Shown here: in pieces, positions 1-8,445 of the stretch
Position numbering within the stretch: the stretch's first letter is position 1
Layout: each line of letters begins with the position of its first letter
DNA from: Cryobacterium gelidum
Lineage (GTDB): Bacteria > Actinomycetota > Actinomycetes > Actinomycetales > Microbacteriaceae
Assembly: GCF_004403985.1 (NCBI RefSeq)
Contig: NZ_SOHL01000013.1
Coordinates: 362,476 to 426,475 of the forward strand
Reading direction: 5' to 3'
DNA length: 64,000 nucleotides
Program-made: the position numbers and the translations under genes
The notes under the pieces: model-generated
The model's database searches: none
What the model was told of the DNA's origin: nothing
What the model saw: only the letters and a program-made list of their open reading frames with translations

Positions 1-997
1 CAATCTCGCCGCCGCCGGTGACCGTCTGGCCACCCGCCTTGACCGAGGGAGTGATGAAGGCCCAGACGTCGGCGTCCGGTCCGACCTGTCCGCCAGCATC
101 CGTGATGAATCCATCGAAGAAGGAGGCCTGGTGGGTCAGCGCGCAGGTGCCGTTGGAGATGGGGGTGGCCACATCTCCGAACGGGGTGCTGTTGATCGAC
201 TTGACGTCGCCAAAGGTGGCATTGACGTAGCTGGGGTTGAGCAGAATCTCACCGAGGGAGTCAAAGGCACCCTTGATGGCCGGGTCGGTGAAGGGGATCT
301 CGTTGGCGACCCACTTGTCGTAGGTCTCGGCGCCGGCCTGGCGCAGCACGAGGTCTTCGACCCAGTCGGTGCCGGGCCAGCCGGTGGCGTCACCGGAGCC
401 GAAGCCGGCGCACCAGGGAGCCGCACCGGTCTTTTCCTGGATGGTCTTGGTGACGGCGAGCAGTTCGTCCCAGGTGGTGGGAACTTCAACGCCCCACTCC
501 TTGAATTTCGCCGGTGAGTACCAGACGAAACCCTTGACGCTGGCCATCAGCGGCGCGCCGTACAGGGTGCCGTCCACCGTGCCGTAGGCCTTCCAGTCGG
601 CCGACCAGTTCTTGTCGACATTAGCCGCGACGGCGTCGGGTGCTGCCTTGAGGAAATTGCGGGAAGCGAGGTCCTTCATCAGCCCGGGCTGCGGGAAGAT
701 GGCGATATCGGGAGCGTTGCCGCCCTGCGCGCGGATTGAGATCTGGGACTCGAATTCCTTCGACGATTCGTATTGAATGTCGATCTTGTTGTCTTTCTCC
801 CACCCGGCCCAGGACTTCTCGAGGAGCTGGGCTTCGGTGTCGGCGATCGTGCCGTAGACGGTGACGACGCCATCGCCCTTCGCGCCCGAGTCGGCGGTGG
901 TGGCGCCGGGTCCGCCGGAACAACCAGCCAGTGCCAGACCAGCTATCGCCGCCATGGCGATCGGTGCTGTAAATCGACGGTGCAGGGAAGGCCGCAT
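1..997 (-). CDS. Carbohydrate ABC transporter substrate-binding lipoprotein (3' end outside window)
   Basis: Extracellular solute-binding protein of a sugar ABC importer. The reading frame is open from the ATG at 997 to the window edge, about 332 codons, so the C-terminus is missing. It begins with a basic, hydrophobic signal peptide ending in a lipobox (LALAGCSGG), so it should be a membrane-anchored lipoprotein. The mature part resembles binding proteins for alpha-glucosides (family knowledge), with stretches such as GSGDATGWPGTDWVED. A GAGGAG ribosome site lies just before the ATG. It is divergent from a LacI-family gene, and a palindromic operator lies in its upstream region, so repression by that LacI protein is likely. 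The permease genes would be expected beyond the window edge. The exact sugar is not certain. Confidence 0.85.
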   Translation of the reverse strand, partial: MRPSLHRRFTAPIAMAAIAGLALAGCSGGPGATTADSGAKGDGVVTVYGTIADTEAQLLEKSWAGWEKDNKIDIQYESSKEFESQISIRAQGGNAPDIAIFPQPGLMKDLASRNFLKAAPDAVAANVDKNWSADWKAYGTVDGTLYGAPLMASVKGFVWYSPAKFKEWGVEVPTTWDELLAVTKTIQEKTGAAPWCAGFGSGDATGWPGTDWVEDLVLRQAGAETYDKWVANEIPFTDPAIKGAFDSLGEILLNPSYVNATFGDVKSINSTPFGDVATPISNGTCALTHQASFFDGFITDAGGQVGPDADVWAFITPSVKAGGQTVTGGGEI

Positions 998-1100
998 CTT
1001 GGTTCTCCTCATTGAGTGGTGTCGGATCGTGTAGAGCGAATGCGAATGGTGGATAGAGCTGGCGGTGCCCGTGGGAACAGGGTCTCGTGCATGAATCTCG

Positions 1101-1112
1101 GGAACCGGTTCC
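1101..1112. promoter_or_regulatory. LacI-type operator 1 (GGAACCGGTTCC)
   Basis: A perfect 12-bp palindrome with the central CG typical of LacI-family operators. It sits 104 bp upstream of the binding-protein ATG. A -10-like TATGAT (minus strand, 1115-1120) ends two bases from it, so a bound repressor would cover the start of transcription of the transporter gene. The assignment to the neighbouring LacI gene is inferred from position and from the second copy. Confidence 0.75.
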
Positions 1113-1241
1113 AGATCATAAAGTATGTCACCTCTTGAGGGATGGCAAGTCCAAGAATGTAACGGAATGGCAAAGATCCCAGCCACAGTGTTGGGCGGTG
1201 TCCGAGTTTAGCGGCTGCATCACGACAGAATCAAGAGATTT

Positions 1242-1259
1242 CATGGAACCGGTTCCATG
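1242..1259. promoter_or_regulatory. LacI-type operator 2 (CATGGAACCGGTTCCATG)
   Basis: A perfect 18-bp palindrome containing the same 12-bp core as operator 1, with centres 144 bp apart. It lies 54 bp upstream of the LacI start codon, which suggests autoregulation, and possibly looping between the two sites. Confidence 0.78.
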
Positions 1260-1313
1260 CCTGCCGAACGCACGCTAGGGTGTGAGAAGCAGTCACCATA
1301 GACGGAGGCATAG

Positions 1314-2342
1314 ATGAGCGCGATCGCCGATGTCGCGCGCCTCGCCGGTGTGGCCAAAGCCACGGCCAGCCGTGCATTGAGCGGCCGCGGCTACGTTTCT
1401 ATCGAGACCCGAGCAAAGGTCATCGCCGCTGCCCGGCAAATTGGGTACGTTGCATCGCCGAACGCCGCGAGTCTGGTGACCGGGCGCACGCAGAGTGTCG
1501 GCGTGATCATTCCGTACATCAGTCGCTGGTTTTTCGGGGAGGTCCTCGAAAGCCTGGAACTGGCCCTGCTGGAGCAGGGCTACGACATGACCCTGTACAA
1601 CCTGCCGCCCGCTTCCCCGGAGCGCGATCGTGTCTTCGAGTTTTTCCTGGCCCGCAAGCGTTTCGACGGCATTATCTCGGTCTGCGTCGAGCTGAGCGAG
1701 CAGGAGGTCGAACACCTGCATCAGCTCCGCCGCCCCCTCGTCGGCATCGGTGGCCCCATCCGCGGCGTGGCCACGATCGAGATCGACGACGTTGCGGCCG
1801 CCCGCCTGGCCACCGAACATCTGCTCAGCCTCGGGCACCGCGACATCGTGCACGTAGGCGGCAGCCAGGTTGACGAGATGGACTTTCAGGTGCACAGTAA
1901 CCGCCTGCGCGGCTTTGAGGCTGCGATGACGGCGGCCGGTCTTCCGGTCAGCGGATGCTTCTACTCCTCGGAGTTCACCACGCCCGGTGGGTACGCCCGG
2001 GGCCTGGCTGTACTCGGCGACCCCCGGAGACGCCCCACGGCAATCTTCGCGGCGAGTGATGAGATCGCCTTCGGGCTCATTTTGGCGGCCCGGGAATTGG
2101 GGATTCGAGTGCCCACGGAACTGAGCGTGATAGGAATCGATGGGCATCCGCACGCCGAGATGTTCCGTCTCACTACCCTCGCGCAGCATCCGCGCATGCA
2201 GGGCGAACTCGCGGTACGCACCCTGCTGGCCGGACTTGCCAGCGGGAGCAGCGTCGGCGCGTCGGCCGTGTTGCCCACCAGCCTCATCATCCGGTCAAGC
2301 ACCAGTGCGCCACGAATGCTACGCGGCCTGGGTGCCCAATAA
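1314..2342 (+). CDS. LacI family transcriptional repressor of a sugar operon
   Basis: 342 aa, normal length for the family. The N-terminal LacI helix-turn-helix is clear (IADVARLAGVAKATASRALS), followed by the hinge helix (NAASLVTGRTQSVGVIIP) and a periplasmic-binding-protein-like effector domain to the end (SVIGIDGHP near residue 275). The ATG at 1314 follows a GGAGG site. It is divergent from a sugar-binding protein, and two copies of a GGAACCGGTTCC palindrome lie between them, so it probably represses both its neighbour and itself until the sugar binds. The ligand is inferred to be the sugar carried by the transporter. Confidence 0.9.
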   Translation: MSAIADVARLAGVAKATASRALSGRGYVSIETRAKVIAAARQIGYVASPNAASLVTGRTQSVGVIIPYISRWFFGEVLESLELALLEQGYDMTLYNLPPASPERDRVFEFFLARKRFDGIISVCVELSEQEVEHLHQLRRPLVGIGGPIRGVATIEIDDVAAARLATEHLLSLGHRDIVHVGGSQVDEMDFQVHSNRLRGFEAAMTAAGLPVSGCFYSSEFTTPGGYARGLAVLGDPRRRPTAIFAASDEIAFGLILAARELGIRVPTELSVIGIDGHPHAEMFRLTTLAQHPRMQGELAVRTLLAGLASGSSVGASAVLPTSLIIRSSTSAPRMLRGLGAQ

Positions 2343-2410
2343 CGCCCATTCACATCCGCCGGCATCCGCGCAACCTACCGACGCGAATGAATGACGACGG
2401 GTACGACAAA

Positions 2411-2447
2411 GGGGGGCGCCGTCTCCGTTCCGGAAACGACGCCCCCC
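2411..2447 (-). terminator. Rho-independent terminator after rplL
   Basis: Inverted repeat with GGGGGGCG/CGCCCCCC-type arms, a C-rich stem and a short T run (TTTGTC) on the minus strand, about 65 bp after the rplL stop. It also lies beyond the convergent LacI gene, but no T tract is present on the plus side. Confidence 0.75.
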
Positions 2448-2511
2448 TGCTCACTGATCGGCTCGAAGCCGGTCGGTTACGCCTCAATCAGAACCCCTCG
2501 CGGGGCATAGA

Positions 2512-2895
2512 TTACTTGAGGGTAACGGTGGCGCCGGCCTCTTCGAGGGAAGCCTTGGCCTTGTCGGCAGCATCCTTGGCAACGCCCTCGAGGACGGCCT
2601 TCGGCGCGCCATCGACAACGGCCTTGGCCTCGCCGAGGCCCAGGCTGGTGAGCTCGCGTACAACCTTGATGACCTGGATCTTCTTGTCGCCAACGGCGTC
2701 AAGGATGACGTCGAATGCGGTCTGCTCTTCAACCTCTTCAACGGCAGCGGCGGGGCCAGCGGCTCCGGCAGCGGCGACGGGGGCTGCTGCGGTGACCTCG
2801 AAGGTCTCCTCGAACGCCTTGACGAACTCGGAGAGCTCGATGAGGGTCAGGCCCTTGAACTGCTCAAGCAGGTCTTCAGTGGAAAGCTTTGCCAT
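2512..2895 (-). CDS. rplL: 50S ribosomal protein L7/L12
   Basis: 127 aa, typical length. N-terminal dimerisation part ([20 protein letters not shown]), an Ala/Gly/Pro-rich hinge near residues 35-55, and the conserved C-terminal domain ([20 protein letters not shown]). It forms the ribosomal stalk that recruits translational GTPases. It follows rplJ by 54 bp in the same direction, the normal rplJL operon, and ends at a strong terminator. An AAGGAG site precedes the ATG. Confidence 0.98.
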   Translation of the reverse strand: MAKLSTEDLLEQFKGLTLIELSEFVKAFEETFEVTAAAPVAAAGAAGPAAAVEEVEEQTAFDVILDAVGDKKIQVIKVVRELTSLGLGEAKAVVDGAPKAVLEGVAKDAADKAKASLEEAGATVTLK

Positions 2896-2949
2896 GATGT
2901 ACTCCTTTTAGTTTCTTAAAAATTCGTGAACCGCGGTGTAGGCAGGTGC

Positions 2950-3465
2950 CTAGTTCGCGGACTCCTGCTTCTCACGCAGCGCGTCGATGGTGCGAACAGC
3001 CTTCGACAGCGGTGCCTGGAAGAGATAAGCGGCTCCGAACAGCGATGCCTTGAAGGCGCCGGCCAGCTTGGCCAGCAGCACCTCACGGGACTCGAGGTCG
3101 GCAAGCTTGCCAACCTCCGCTGCGGTGAGCGGGTTACCGTCAAAGTAACCGCCCTTAACCACCAGGAGAGGGTTTGCCTTGGTAAAGGCACGCAGGGTCT
3201 TCGCGACGGCGACGGGGTCTCCGTGCACGAAGGCGATAGCGGACGGACCGACAAGTTCCTCGTCGAACGAGGTGATGCCGGCCTTGTTGGCCGCAATCTT
3301 AGTGAGCGTGTTCTTTACCACGGCGTACGTGGCGTCCTCACTGATGGACTTGCGCAGGCTCTTGAGCTGCGCAACAGTGAGACCGCGGTACTCGGTGAGC
3401 AGAACGGCGGTCGAGCTTTCGAATTTCTCCGTAAGCTCGGCGACCGTTGCTTCCTTGTTCGCCAT
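2950..3465 (-). CDS. rplJ: 50S ribosomal protein L10
   Basis: 171 aa. It anchors the L7/L12 dimers to the stalk base. The start [15 protein letters not shown] at 3465 is preferred over the in-frame ATG at 3477, because AGGAG lies at the right distance and the family begins this way. The C-terminal helix that binds L12 is present. Upstream is a leader with an attenuator-like hairpin, which fits the known autoregulation of rplJL by the L10-L12 complex. Unlike the usual compact order, rplK-rplA is about 16 kb away. Confidence 0.97.
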   Translation of the reverse strand: MANKEATVAELTEKFESSTAVLLTEYRGLTVAQLKSLRKSISEDATYAVVKNTLTKIAANKAGITSFDEELVGPSAIAFVHGDPVAVAKTLRAFTKANPLLVVKGGYFDGNPLTAAEVGKLADLESREVLLAKLAGAFKASLFGAAYLFQAPLSKAVRTIDALREKQESAN

Positions 3466-3515
3466 GGTGCTCCTCATTAATAATCATGTGCCGGGTAGCC
3501 CGGGGCGCAGACATG

Positions 3516-3545
3516 AAAAAAGCTCCAGCGCAGGGCGCCGGAGCT
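3516..3545 (-). terminator. Attenuator hairpin in the L10 leader
   Basis: On the minus strand an 11-bp stem (AGCTCCGGCGC, with GCGCTGGAGCT returning) closes a 3-nt loop and is followed directly by six T residues. It lies 50 bp before rplJ, in the 370-bp leader. The position and form fit premature termination control of rplJL (the L10 leader is a known RNA class), although I cannot fold the antiterminator form here. Confidence 0.75.
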
Positions 3546-3778
3546 GTGGAAACAATCCAGAAGACTGAAACAAAACTTCGAACACCTGCGCGGGCCGTTC
3601 ACGTGAATGAACCTTCGTCTGCTCCCCGTATTTCTACGCGGCGCAGCGACCGGCGGTCTGTGGCTTTTCAGTACGTTACGGCATGCACGGCCAGATACCA
3701 AATGCGCCGCGACGCCGGGCCCGACTCAGCGGCTTCCGACGGCGATGGCGTCGAGTTTCCATTCGGACAGAAAAGTTG

Positions 3779-3807
3779 TTGACATCGGTCTACTATCTGC
3801 GTATTGT
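3779..3807 (+). promoter_or_regulatory. Promoter of the DHA2 exporter
   Basis: TTGACA (3779-3784), a 17-bp spacer and TATTGT (3802-3807), a good sigma70-type promoter about 30 bp before the MFS start codon. An operator-like palindrome overlaps the -10 box. Confidence 0.7.
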
Positions 3808-3821
3808 TGACCGTTGTCAAC
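3806..3821. promoter_or_regulatory. Candidate MarR operator GTTGAC-N4-GTCAAC
   Basis: A perfect 6+6 inverted repeat with a 4-bp spacer that overlaps the -10 element of the exporter promoter. The downstream MarR-type gene is the obvious candidate to bind it, which would shut off the operon until a ligand appears. The binding itself is inferred. Confidence 0.6.
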
Positions 3822-3837
3822 TAATTGCAGGAGTTTC

Positions 3838-5514
3838 ATGAGTCGCGCAGCACGCCGTAGCAGGGCATCCGTCACCCGCCGTCCCAACGCCGACGGGTCG
3901 ATGAGTCATCGCCAGGTTCTGGAGTCCCTCTCCGGCCTGCTGCTGGGCATGTTCGTCTCGATTCTCGCCGGAACCGTCGTCGCCACCTCCCTGCCGCTGA
4001 TCGTCTCCGATCTTCAGGGCGACCAGTCGGCCTACACCTGGGTGGTCACCGGCACGCTGCTGGCGACCACGGTAAGCACACCGGTCTGGGGCAAATTCGC
4101 CGACCTGTTCAATCGCAAGCTGCTGATTCAGGTCGCCCTCGTGGTTTTCGTACTGGGATCGGCGCTGGCCGGATTCTCGGAGGACACCGGCACCCTCATC
4201 GCGTTCCGCATTTTGCAGGGCCTCGGCGCCGGCGGCCTGGCCGCCCTCAGCCAGATCATCATGGCCGACATCATCAGCCCCCGCGAACGCGGCAAGTACG
4301 CCGGCCTGTTCGGCGCTGTCATGGCGCTTGGCACCATCGGCGGGCCGCTCCTCGGCGGCGTGGTGACGGACGCCTTCGGCTGGCGCTGGAACTTTTTCAT
4401 CGCTCTTCCGGTAGCGGTGGTCGCCATCATCCTGCTGCAGGTCACCCTGCACCTGCCCGCGCGCGTGAAGCGCGTTGTGAGCATCGACTACCTGGGCATC
4501 GTGCTGATCGGCGGCGGGGTGTCACTCCTGCTGCTCTGGGTCACCCTGGCCGGCAAGTCGTTTGCGTGGGCCTCGCTCCCCTCCTTCGCCATGGTGCTCG
4601 GCGCAGCCATTCTGCTCATTGCCGCCGTGATCGTGGAGTTCAGGGTGAAGGAACCGATCATTCCACTTGACCTGTTCAAGAACCGCACCGTCACGCTCGC
4701 CGTCATCGCAAGCCTCGCGGTGGGCGTGGCCATGTTCGGTACCTCGGTTTTTCTCAGCCAGTACATGCAACTCGCTCGCGGCGCCACGCCAACCCAGTCT
4801 GGCCTGCTCACCATCCCCATGATGGGTGGACTACTCATCGCCTCGACCGTTTTCGGCAACCTGATCAGCCGCACGGGAAAGTGGAAAGCCATCATGGTCT
4901 CCGGCAGCGTGCTCGTGCTGGCCGGTTCCCTGCTGCTCGGCTCCCTGCGCTTCGACACGAGCCTGGTTTTCGTGGGCGTGTTCATGTTCATCCTGGGAGC
5001 CGGTGTGGGCATGATCATGCAAAACCTCGTGCTCGTCGTGCAGAACACCGTAGAGATTACCCATCTCGGCGTGGCCACGAGCACCATCACGTTCTTTCGC
5101 AGCCTCGGCGGCACAGTCGGCGTCTCGGTTATGGGCTCGGTGCTCGGCACCCTGGTCGCCCAGTACATCCGGGACGGCACCGCCACCCTCAGCCCGGCTA
5201 ACCAGCTTGCAGCCATGCAGACCCTCGGCGATGGCACCATCCCGCAGGTGTCCCTGCTGCCGGCGGCACTGCGCATCGTCGTCGAGTCGGCCTACGGCAC
5301 CGGCGTGGGCAACGTGTTCTTGATCATGGTGCCCCTCGCGATCATTACCCTGGTTATGATCGCGCTGCTGCCAAACATTCCCCTCGGCACCATGACCGGC
5401 ATCGAACGGGAACGCTCGGGCACCGATACGGATCCGACGACCGGACAGATTTTGGTCGGCGTGAGTACGGCATCCGTTGCCCTGCCCCCAGTAGCCCCCG
5501 ATCAGCGTCGGTAG
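3838..5514 (+). CDS. MFS multidrug exporter, DHA2 (EmrB/QacA) family
   Basis: 558 aa with about 14 hydrophobic segments, as in DHA2 drug:proton antiporters. Motif A-like WGKFADLFNRKLL lies between helices 2 and 3, and the motif C region (GTIGGPLLGGVV) in helix 5. The ATG at 3838 is chosen because GCAGGAG precedes it; the longer TTG start at 3814 lies inside the operator. The hydrophilic tail after residue ~520 is probably cytoplasmic. It is followed after 9 bp by a MarR regulator in the same direction, a common drug-efflux arrangement. The substrate cannot be told from sequence. Confidence 0.92.
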   Translation: MSRAARRSRASVTRRPNADGSMSHRQVLESLSGLLLGMFVSILAGTVVATSLPLIVSDLQGDQSAYTWVVTGTLLATTVSTPVWGKFADLFNRKLLIQVALVVFVLGSALAGFSEDTGTLIAFRILQGLGAGGLAALSQIIMADIISPRERGKYAGLFGAVMALGTIGGPLLGGVVTDAFGWRWNFFIALPVAVVAIILLQVTLHLPARVKRVVSIDYLGIVLIGGGVSLLLLWVTLAGKSFAWASLPSFAMVLGAAILLIAAVIVEFRVKEPIIPLDLFKNRTVTLAVIASLAVGVAMFGTSVFLSQYMQLARGATPTQSGLLTIPMMGGLLIASTVFGNLISRTGKWKAIMVSGSVLVLAGSLLLGSLRFDTSLVFVGVFMFILGAGVGMIMQNLVLVVQNTVEITHLGVATSTITFFRSLGGTVGVSVMGSVLGTLVAQYIRDGTATLSPANQLAAMQTLGDGTIPQVSLLPAALRIVVESAYGTGVGNVFLIMVPLAIITLVMIALLPNIPLGTMTGIERERSGTDTDPTTGQILVGVSTASVALPPVAPDQRR

Positions 5515-5523
5515 AATTCGATC

Positions 5524-5994
5524 GTGACAGACACTATGCCCGGGAGCGTGCCGGCAACGACAACGACAACGGATGCCGCGCTGGCAGCGGTCGAAGAGCA
5601 AATGGCCCTCCTCGCCAAGAATATTCGTGCCAGCCTGCGGGACACAGCCCTGTGCATTCACCCCACCCTGCAACCGTTCGGATTCAAGTTTCTGCGCATG
5701 CTCGAGCGGTGCGGCCCCACCCCCGCCGGCGCTCTCGCCGAAAATCTGGTGGTCGACAAGAGCATCATCAGCCGTCAAGCTCGCGCGTTGTCCGACCTCG
5801 ATTTGATCACAACCCAGGCCGATGACGACGACGGGCGAATCAAGTATTTCGCACTCACTCCCTTGGCCGAGGCGAAACTGGCCGACGTGCGTGCCAACAA
5901 TTCGGCGCGCATCCTGAGCCGACTACGCGGCTGGCCAGCAGATGATCTGACCCACTTCGCCGAGTTTCTCGCCCGGCTCAATACCCCCGACTGA
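5524..5994 (+). CDS. MarR family transcriptional regulator
   Basis: 156 aa. A winged-helix core (GALAENLVVDKSIISRQARAL, with the wing at DDDDGRIKYF) lies between helical dimerisation segments. It starts with GTG 9 bp after the exporter stop; an ATG four codons in is an alternative. It is probably the ligand-responsive repressor of the exporter operon, acting at the GTTGAC/GTCAAC palindrome upstream. Its 3' end overlaps the convergent sensor-kinase gene by 17 bp. Confidence 0.88.
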   Translation: MTDTMPGSVPATTTTTDAALAAVEEQMALLAKNIRASLRDTALCIHPTLQPFGFKFLRMLERCGPTPAGALAENLVVDKSIISRQARALSDLDLITTQADDDDGRIKYFALTPLAEAKLADVRANNSARILSRLRGWPADDLTHFAEFLARLNTPD

Positions 5995-7528
5995 CCGCCT
6001 CGGCCCGAGGAAGGGCGACACGGAATTCCGTCCGGCCGGGCCGGCTGTTGACTTTGACCGTGCCGCGGTGCGCGGTGACGACGGCGTCGACGATGGCCAG
6101 GCCCAGACCCGTACTGCCGGTGCTCGCGGTCCCCGAAGCATTGGCGGCACGAAAACGGGAGCTGTCGCCGCGGGCGAAACGTTCAAACAGTGTGGCCGTG
6201 AGCTCGTCGGGAATGCCCGGGCCGTCGTCGGTCACCGAGATCACCGCGCATTCGTCGTCTTCCACGAGCGCGACCACCACGGTTGTGCCAGCCGGGGTGT
6301 GCACCCGTGCGTTGGCGAGCAGATTCGTGATGACCTGACGCAGGCGCGGTTCATCGCCGATCGCCTCGAGAGGTTCTCGAGGCAGCTCGAGGTTCCAGAC
6401 ATGATCACGGCCGGCCGCGTGCGCGTCGCTGACGGCGTCGACGAGCAGCATGGTGAGGTCGACCGGTTCCATTTCGAGTTCACGGCCCTCGTCGAGGCGG
6501 GCGAGCAGCAGCAGGTCTTCGACCAGGCCGGTCATGCGCACCGACTCCGATTCGATCCGGCTGAGGGCGTGGATCGTGTCAGGAGGCAACTGCTGGCCGC
6601 TGCGGCGGGTGAGTTCGGAGTAGCCGCGAATGGAAGCGAGCGGTGTGCGCAGCTCGTGGCTCGCGTCGGCGACAAACTGGCGCACCTTGCGTTCGCTGGC
6701 CTGCCGTGCCTCCAGGGCGCGGTCGACGTGGTCGAGCATACGGTTGAGCGCGGCTCCCACCCGACCCACCTCGGTGCGCGGGTCGGTGTCGCCGGCCGGA
6801 ACCCGGTCGTCGAGCGAGACCTCGCCGCGGTCGAGGGGCAGTTGTGCGACCCGGGTGGCAGTAGCGGTGACACGCTGCAGCGGGCGAAGGGCCAGCCGCA
6901 CCACCCAGGCCGCGATGATGGCGACGACGATAAGCCCGGCGAGTGAGACGAAGGTGATGATCAGGGCCAGTTGGGCCGCAGTGGAGGCGACGCCCGACAG
7001 CGGCAGGCCGACCAGGTAGAGCGTGCCGGTTTGGGCCGTTTCAGCCTGCACCCGGTACTCGCCGAGTTCACCGCCGAGGTTCACGGTGACGGCGGCCGAC
7101 TGGTTGACGTGGTCGGCAAGCTGCCGCACCTGCTGCTCCGACAGCTCTTCGATCGCGCCACTCTGGTCATCTGTGTAGCCCGTCGTGATGCTCGACCCGT
7201 CATAGACCAGCGCGAGCAGCCCGGGAGGCTGGGCGGGACCGCTGAGGATCCTGTTGGCCGTGGGGGTACCGAAGGAGGGGCTGCCGGGTTTATCACCCAG
7301 ACGGTCCCCATCGTTGTCCCCGCTGCTGCCCAACACCGAACCGGAGCGATCGGCGGCCGAAGCGAGTTGCACGTCGAGGCGGTCGAGCAGGGACGCGCGC
7401 AATATGACCACACTCACGACCCCGATCGTGATGCTCACGAGGGCGAGCAGGCCGACGACGGTGAGCACGAGACGCCGCTGCAGTGTCCAGGGCGAGCGGG
7501 TGCCGCCGCGGCGCCTTCTCTCGGTCAT
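5978..7528 (-). CDS. Two-component sensor histidine kinase (HAMP-HisKA-HATPase)
   Basis: 516 aa. An N-terminal membrane helix (residues ~20-42), an extracytoplasmic sensor region of about 130 residues, a second helix, HAMP (ALRPLQRVTATATRVAQLPL), the phospho-acceptor His in FVADASHELRTPLASIRGYS, then the N box (TNLLANARVHTPAG) and G boxes (DDGPGIPDE, STGLGLAIVDAV). It overlaps its response regulator gene by 4 bp (ATGA), so the two are co-translated. The layout resembles actinobacterial MprB/TcrY-type kinases (family knowledge); the signal is unknown. Confidence 0.93.
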   Translation of the reverse strand: MTERRRRGGTRSPWTLQRRLVLTVVGLLALVSITIGVVSVVILRASLLDRLDVQLASAADRSGSVLGSSGDNDGDRLGDKPGSPSFGTPTANRILSGPAQPPGLLALVYDGSSITTGYTDDQSGAIEELSEQQVRQLADHVNQSAAVTVNLGGELGEYRVQAETAQTGTLYLVGLPLSGVASTAAQLALIITFVSLAGLIVVAIIAAWVVRLALRPLQRVTATATRVAQLPLDRGEVSLDDRVPAGDTDPRTEVGRVGAALNRMLDHVDRALEARQASERKVRQFVADASHELRTPLASIRGYSELTRRSGQQLPPDTIHALSRIESESVRMTGLVEDLLLLARLDEGRELEMEPVDLTMLLVDAVSDAHAAGRDHVWNLELPREPLEAIGDEPRLRQVITNLLANARVHTPAGTTVVVALVEDDECAVISVTDDGPGIPDELTATLFERFARGDSSRFRAANASGTASTGSTGLGLAIVDAVVTAHRGTVKVNSRPGRTEFRVALPRAEAVSRGY

Positions 7529-8274
7529 GCAGCGGTCTTGAGCATGTAGCCGGCGCCCCGCACCGTGTGGATCATCGGCTCCCGGCCGGCATCGATCTTT
7601 TTACGCAGGTACGAAATGTAGATCTCGACGACAGAGGATTTACCGCCGAAGTCGTAGCTCCAGACCCGGTCGAGAATCTGCGCTTTGCTGAGCACCCGGC
7701 GTGGATTGCGCATGAGAAAGCGCAGCAGTTCGAACTCGGTCGCGGTCAGTTCGATGGCCTCTTCGGCACGGAAAACCTCATAGCTGTCCTCGTCGAGGGT
7801 GAGATCGCCGACGGTGATCCGCGGGTCGGCCGAGTCGGCTACGGCGAGGGTGGAGCGGCGAATGAGACCGCGCAGCCGAGCGACGACCTCCTCAAGACTG
7901 AACGGTTTGGTGACGTAGTCGTCGCCGCCGGCGGTGAGCCCCGCGATCCGGTCGTCGAGCGAGTCCTTGGCGGTCAGAAAAAGCACGGGAGTTTGATGGC
8001 CGTCGGCGCGCACCCGCTGCAGTACCTGCAGACCGTCAATGTCCGGCAGCATAATGTCGAGCACTATCGCGTCGGGCCGAAATTCACGGGCAATGGTGAG
8101 TGCCTGACGGCCCTCGGCGGCGGTGCGCACCTGCCAGCCTTCGTAGCGCAAGGCCATCGCCAGCAGATCGGTGAGGGTGGGTTCGTCGTCCACGACCAAA
8201 ACCCGGATGGCGCTGCCATCGGCCTTGGTCAGTCGCGGACCGTGGCCGGCCTGGATACTCGCAGGTGTGCTCAT
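7525..8274 (-). CDS. OmpR family response regulator
   Basis: 249 aa. A receiver domain with the acidic pocket (VVDDEPT), phospho-acceptor Asp in DAIVLDIMLPDIDGL and Lys in DDYVTKPFS, then a winged-helix DNA-binding domain (ELTATEFELLRFLMRNPRRV to VVEIYISYLRKKID). It is transcribed with the overlapping sensor kinase. Its N-terminal extension of ~20 residues is common among actinobacterial members. The target genes are not evident here. Confidence 0.94.
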   Translation of the reverse strand: MSTPASIQAGHGPRLTKADGSAIRVLVVDDEPTLTDLLAMALRYEGWQVRTAAEGRQALTIAREFRPDAIVLDIMLPDIDGLQVLQRVRADGHQTPVLFLTAKDSLDDRIAGLTAGGDDYVTKPFSLEEVVARLRGLIRRSTLAVADSADPRITVGDLTLDEDSYEVFRAEEAIELTATEFELLRFLMRNPRRVLSKAQILDRVWSYDFGGKSSVVEIYISYLRKKIDAGREPMIHTVRGAGYMLKTAA

Positions 8275-8445
8275 TCTGCTCAGTATCCGGCAGTTGTCTA
8301 TGAACCGGCTATGAAAAACCTCTCCGGCAGCTGTGCTCCCCGCTCATGGCGCAGCCCGGGGCCAAGGACCTCCTAGGGACGCTTTCCAGAGCGTGACTGC
8401 GTGGCGGTGGCGAGCGGAGCACGCTCGCGGGCCCAGAATAGATGA

